Below, piece after piece: positions 12,980 to 15,333 of a DNA stretch of 15,333 nt. Source of the DNA: Deltaproteobacteria bacterium (lineage in GTDB: Bacteria > Desulfobacterota > Desulfuromonadia > Geobacterales > Pseudopelobacteraceae); assembly GCA_016219145.1 (NCBI GenBank), contig JACRCG010000094.1, positions 1 to 15,333 of the forward strand, read 5' to 3'. The notes under the pieces are model-generated. The model saw only the letters and a list, made by a program, of their open reading frames with translations. It was not told where the DNA came from and did not search any database. Numbering within the stretch: position 1 is the stretch's first letter; the number at the start of each line of letters is the position of its first letter. Made by a program: the position numbers and the translations under genes.

Positions 12980-14367
12980 TAGCGCCGGCAGGAAGCGACG
13001 AAAGCGGGAGCAATCTCAGGATTACTCCCGAAATGCAGATGGATGTAGGAAGCCAGGCAATTGCGGACGCGATACCCCTCCAATCCCAACGAGTCGCCTT
13101 GTCGCGATACACGGTAGCATCGTTCGATTTCATCCGGCATCGGGCCGATTTCTGAGTAGTGGAATTCGTGCCCACGGCATTCTGCTCCGCCAGCACCTAT
13201 GACTGATTCTGTCGCAAGCTCCACCTGGCGGTAGCCAAGCGCCTTGCGCCTGGGCAGCATCCTGGCCCGCACCGGAAATATCCCTGCAAAATCTGCTGAT
13301 ACTTGATCCTCAGAGGCGTCCAGCCCCTCTGTCAGATAAACAAAACCACCGCACTCGGCATAGACCGGCATATCTGAAGCAACAGCCATGCGTATCGCAG
13401 CCAGCATGCCGCTATTCGAGGCCAGCGTATCCGCATACAGCTCGGGATAGCCACCCGGCAGATAAATTCCCTGTATATCGGACGGAAGCGCCGCGTCATC
13501 CAATGGAGAGAACATGACCAGTTCAGCTCCCGCCTCCTCAAGCAGCCTCAGATTATCCGCATAGACGAAACAGAAGGCGGCATCGCGGGCTACGGCAATG
13601 CGGACACCCCCCGCACCCCTGCCCTCTCCCTCCGGGAGAGGGTGGGAAACATTCCCCCCCGTGGTAAAGGGGGGCCGGGGGGGATTTGCTTCCAAAGCGA
13701 CCAACCGATCCAGATCCAGACAGCGCTCAGCCATATCCGCCAGCTTCCCGATAAATTCATCCGGGAGCGGGTTGTCTTCCGCCGTCACCAGCCCCAGATG
13801 GCGCGAAGGAATCGCCAGCGACTCATCGCGAGGGATGCAGCCAAACACGGCGATCTCCGGCAGGGCTTCCGCCAGGGCTGCTCGCAGCAGCTGGCCGTGC
13901 GAATCGCTGCCGACATTGTTGAAGACCACTCCGGCCAGCCTGACCTGCGGATCAAAACCGGCAAAACCTCCCACCAGCGCCGCCGCGCTGGCCGCCATCC
14001 CTCTGGCGTTAACCACCAGCACAACCGGCATGCCGGTGATGGCGGCGATCTGGGCGCTGCTGCCTGTGCCGGAAGAGGGGCCGATACCGTCGAAAAGCCC
14101 CATCACACCCTCGATGACCGCCACATCGGCATCTACTCCATGCCTCCGGAAGGTCTGTCGGACAAACTCTGCCGGACACATCCAGCCATCCAGATTGATG
14201 GAAGGGCGGCCGGTAACGATGCTGTGATAACCGGGATCGATAAAGTCAGGGCCGCACTTGAACGGCGCAACCTTCAGACCGCGGCGGCAAAGGGCCGCCA
14301 TGATCGCCAGGCTGACCGTTGTCTTGCCGCTACCGCTCTGCGGTGCTGCTATCAGAAAGCCGTGCAT
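12976..14367 (-). CDS. cobB: Cobyrinate a,c-diamide synthase
   Basis: The 463-residue protein (CobB/CbiA family) uses ATP and glutamine to amidate the a and c side chains of cobyrinate in corrin synthesis. The N-terminal dethiobiotin-synthase-like ATPase has a P-loop at about 7-16 (APQSGSGKTT), GPDFIDPGYH and VIEGVMGLFDG. The C-terminal class I amidotransferase has C339 (YAECGGFVYL) and the histidines H443 and H445 (SYIHLHFGSNP). ATG 14367 is chosen: GAGG precedes it, and a longer form from 14424 would overlap tonB heavily and adds non-family residues. About 27 residues between the domains (228-254, rich in P and G) are encoded by palindromic repeat DNA. All catalytic motifs are intact, so the gene is probably functional. 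It follows tonB by 13 bases and ends overlapping the DUF1847 stop. Confidence 0.95.
   Translation of the reverse strand: MHGFLIAAPQSGSGKTTVSLAIMAALCRRGLKVAPFKCGPDFIDPGYHSIVTGRPSINLDGWMCPAEFVRQTFRRHGVDADVAVIEGVMGLFDGIGPSSGTGSSAQIAAITGMPVVLVVNARGMAASAAALVGGFAGFDPQVRLAGVVFNNVGSDSHGQLLRAALAEALPEIAVFGCIPRDESLAIPSRHLGLVTAEDNPLPDEFIGKLADMAERCLDLDRLVALEANPPRPPFTTGGNVSHPLPEGEGRGAGGVRIAVARDAAFCFVYADNLRLLEEAGAELVMFSPLDDAALPSDIQGIYLPGGYPELYADTLASNSGMLAAIRMAVASDMPVYAECGGFVYLTEGLDASEDQVSADFAGIFPVRARMLPRRKALGYRQVELATESVIGAGGAECRGHEFHYSEIGPMPDEIERCYRVSRQGDSLGLEGYRVRNCLASYIHLHFGSNPEIAPAFVASCRRY
13606..13686. repeat. Palindromic intergenic-type repeat inserted in frame within cobB
   Basis: The 81 bp contains two palindromic parts. 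A perfect 9-bp hairpin CCCTCTCCC-TCC-GGGAGAGGG lies at 13622-13642. A C-run/G-run inverted repeat lies at 13651-13683 (ATTCCCCCC paired with a G tract and ATT). Its composition is unlike the surrounding coding sequence. Translated in the cobB frame it reads as NPPRPPFTTGG then HPLPEGEGRGAGG, two peptides I recognise as typical accidental translations of common GC-rich intergenic repeats. The length is exactly 27 codons, so the reading frame is kept. It falls at the junction of the ATPase and amidotransferase domains, where an insertion would be tolerated. Confidence 0.8.
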
Positions 14368-14380
14368 ACGAGCCTCACAT

Positions 14381-15232
14381 TCACCGTAATGATCTCCTTG
14401 TTCCACCATACTGAAAGAAAGCAATCAAATGGAACTCGTCATTTCTGTAACCCTTGGGAAAGCCGCCAATCGGGCCGATAGAATGAAGCGTTCTGGCCAC
14501 CTCTTCATCCAGAATCCGGGCGCCTGAACTTTCAAGCTGTTCAACATTTGTAATTTCACCACGGCGGTTAAAGGTAATCCTGACAGGTGTTATCCCCTCA
14601 ATACCGCGCATGGCCGCTTCCTGGGGATAGCGCCACACGCCATAGACAGCCCCCTCGAAACGCCGCAGAAACGAACCGAACAGCATATCATCACTGTTCA
14701 GAAAGCGGGTGTCACCTTCGGCTATATCATCCTCAAACTTGCGGCGATAATTCTCTTCCAGCCTGGCAAGCCGGTTAGCCCCCGGGAAGAGCTGCGGCTG
14801 TAGCCGGGACGATTGATTGTCCGACGGTGCTTTCGGCTTCAGAAGACCTTCGACGGACGCACCGGGAGCTATCTGGGACTGCCTGCGGTCAGACGACTGC
14901 GGCGCGGCAGGCTTAAATGCCGGAGCAGTACGCTGCTCCGGACGCTGCCTTTGTGGCGGTGGAGTCCGGTTATCGTGCGCAGAATCTCCGCGTGGGGCCG
15001 TCTCTTTGGGTACCCGTACTCGCCGCTCTGACTGCCGTCTGGTTTCCTGCTGTCTGGGCGGAGTCGGCTGTTTGAGCTCCGTCATATTCTGCAGATCCAG
15101 AAAAACCGGCTCTTTGGGAGGTTCCTGGCGGGACTGCGGCAGATAATACAGCGCCGCAAACACTCCCGCGTGCAGCAGCAGAGAAACAACGACCAGATAT
15201 ATGAAGCTTTTTTCAATGTATTGATCAGACAT
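14381..15232 (-). CDS. tonB: TonB-family energy transducer
   Basis: The 283-residue protein has the TonB layout. A short cytoplasmic N-terminus and one membrane anchor (about 10-31, FIYLVVVSLLLHAGVFAALYY, with the conserved histidine H21) come first. A long periplasmic region rich in Pro, Gln and Arg (about 33-165) follows, then a C-terminal TonB domain (about 190-275: YPQEAAMRGIEGITPVRITF, ESSGARILDEEVARTL). TonB passes proton-motive energy from ExbB-ExbD to outer-membrane receptors for cobalamin or iron chelates. Its position 13 bases before cobB in the same transcript suggests corrinoid uptake, although receptor and transporter genes are not in view. The ATG at 15232 has no good ribosome site. 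It overlaps the end of a probable upstream reading frame by eight bases, which points to translational coupling. The periplasmic spacer is basic and proline-poor for a TonB. Confidence 0.88.
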   Translation of the reverse strand: MSDQYIEKSFIYLVVVSLLLHAGVFAALYYLPQSRQEPPKEPVFLDLQNMTELKQPTPPRQQETRRQSERRVRVPKETAPRGDSAHDNRTPPPQRQRPEQRTAPAFKPAAPQSSDRRQSQIAPGASVEGLLKPKAPSDNQSSRLQPQLFPGANRLARLEENYRRKFEDDIAEGDTRFLNSDDMLFGSFLRRFEGAVYGVWRYPQEAAMRGIEGITPVRITFNRRGEITNVEQLESSGARILDEEVARTLHSIGPIGGFPKGYRNDEFHLIAFFQYGGTRRSLR

Positions 15233-15333
15233 CGGATGCGGTCATTTCGGCATGTAACATGGCTAACGCTGTGTCAGACAGATTGAACAACCTGAATGAC
15301 TTCACGGCCACGGTCATCATGCAGGTCAGGTTG
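15225..15333 (-). CDS. Possible 3' end of an upstream gene, start outside window
   Basis: On the minus strand a frame is open from the window edge for 35 codons, ending in TGA at 15225-15227, so its stop overlaps the tonB start by eight bases. Codon third positions in its first half are almost all G or C, like the neighbouring genes. The peptide (ending LHAEMTASDV) matches no family I recognise. A second minus-strand frame ends earlier (REVIQVVQSV then stop near 15274), and a plus-strand frame from ATG 15259 is also open to the edge, so this choice is tentative. The overlap with tonB, which lacks a ribosome site of its own, is the main support. Confidence 0.35.
   Translation of the reverse strand, partial: NLTCMMTVAVKSFRLFNLSDTALAMLHAEMTASDV

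Noticed and set aside
13642..14481. Long plus-strand open frame (279 codons) opposite cobB
   Set aside because: It is antisense to well-supported CobB motifs and resembles no protein family; a shadow frame.
15259..15333. Plus-strand frame from ATG 15259 to the window edge with G/C-rich third positions
   Set aside because: It has no ribosome site and competes with a minus-strand frame that couples to the tonB start; too short to decide.

Overview
The window looks like chromosomal DNA of an anaerobic, GC-rich delta-type proteobacterium, most like the Geobacter/Desulfuromonadales group. This is an inference from gene content: a radical SAM heme synthase of the siroheme-dependent pathway, a bacteriohemerythrin, a LonB-like protease, an HDOD protein, a DUF1847 protein, and a cobyrinate diamide synthase beside a TonB. 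No phage, transposase, CRISPR or plasmid genes are visible. It is mostly housekeeping sequence with a few odd details.

Layout. 1-643: the 5' part of a minus-strand metallophosphoesterase, then a minus-strand tRNA-Phe(GAA) with its own promoter and terminator. 644-1735: minus-strand ahbD-like heme synthase. 1736-1956: divergent control region with a candidate promoter for each side and a GGCCG-N6-CGGCC inverted repeat between them. 1957-4505: plus-strand operon of a PpiD-like periplasmic chaperone that seems to lack its parvulin domain, followed by purC and a strong terminator. 4590-4769: a small plus-strand protein with a Rho-N/SAP-like helical head and a four-cysteine tail. Its stop codon overlaps that of a minus-strand hemerythrin (4766-5173). 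Upstream of the hemerythrin on the same strand lie a LonB-like protease (5192-7612) and an HD-domain protein (7678-8463). 8464-8549: divergent promoter region. 8550-12057: plus-strand cluster of ligA, an HDOD protein and a small membrane zincin. 12058-12256: a gene-free stretch built of nested CACAAAG-type inverted repeats. 12257-12979: plus-strand DUF1847 protein, again with its stop overlapping a convergent gene. 12976-15232: minus-strand cobB and tonB, with the end of a further upstream gene at the window edge.

How the genes fit together. Tetrapyrrole metabolism appears at both ends (AhbD for heme b, CobB for cobyrinate amidation). TonB next to cobB suggests corrinoid or metal-chelate uptake coupled to salvage. 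Lon protease plus hemerythrin suggests a proteostasis/oxygen-response pair. LigA shares a transcription unit with an HDOD signalling protein and a site-2-protease-like zincin.

The most notable observation is inside cobB. About 81 bp of palindromic, intergenic-type repeat sequence is inserted in frame, between the ATPase and glutamine amidotransferase domains, and is apparently translated as a linker. I did not find a convincing wholly new multi-gene system.
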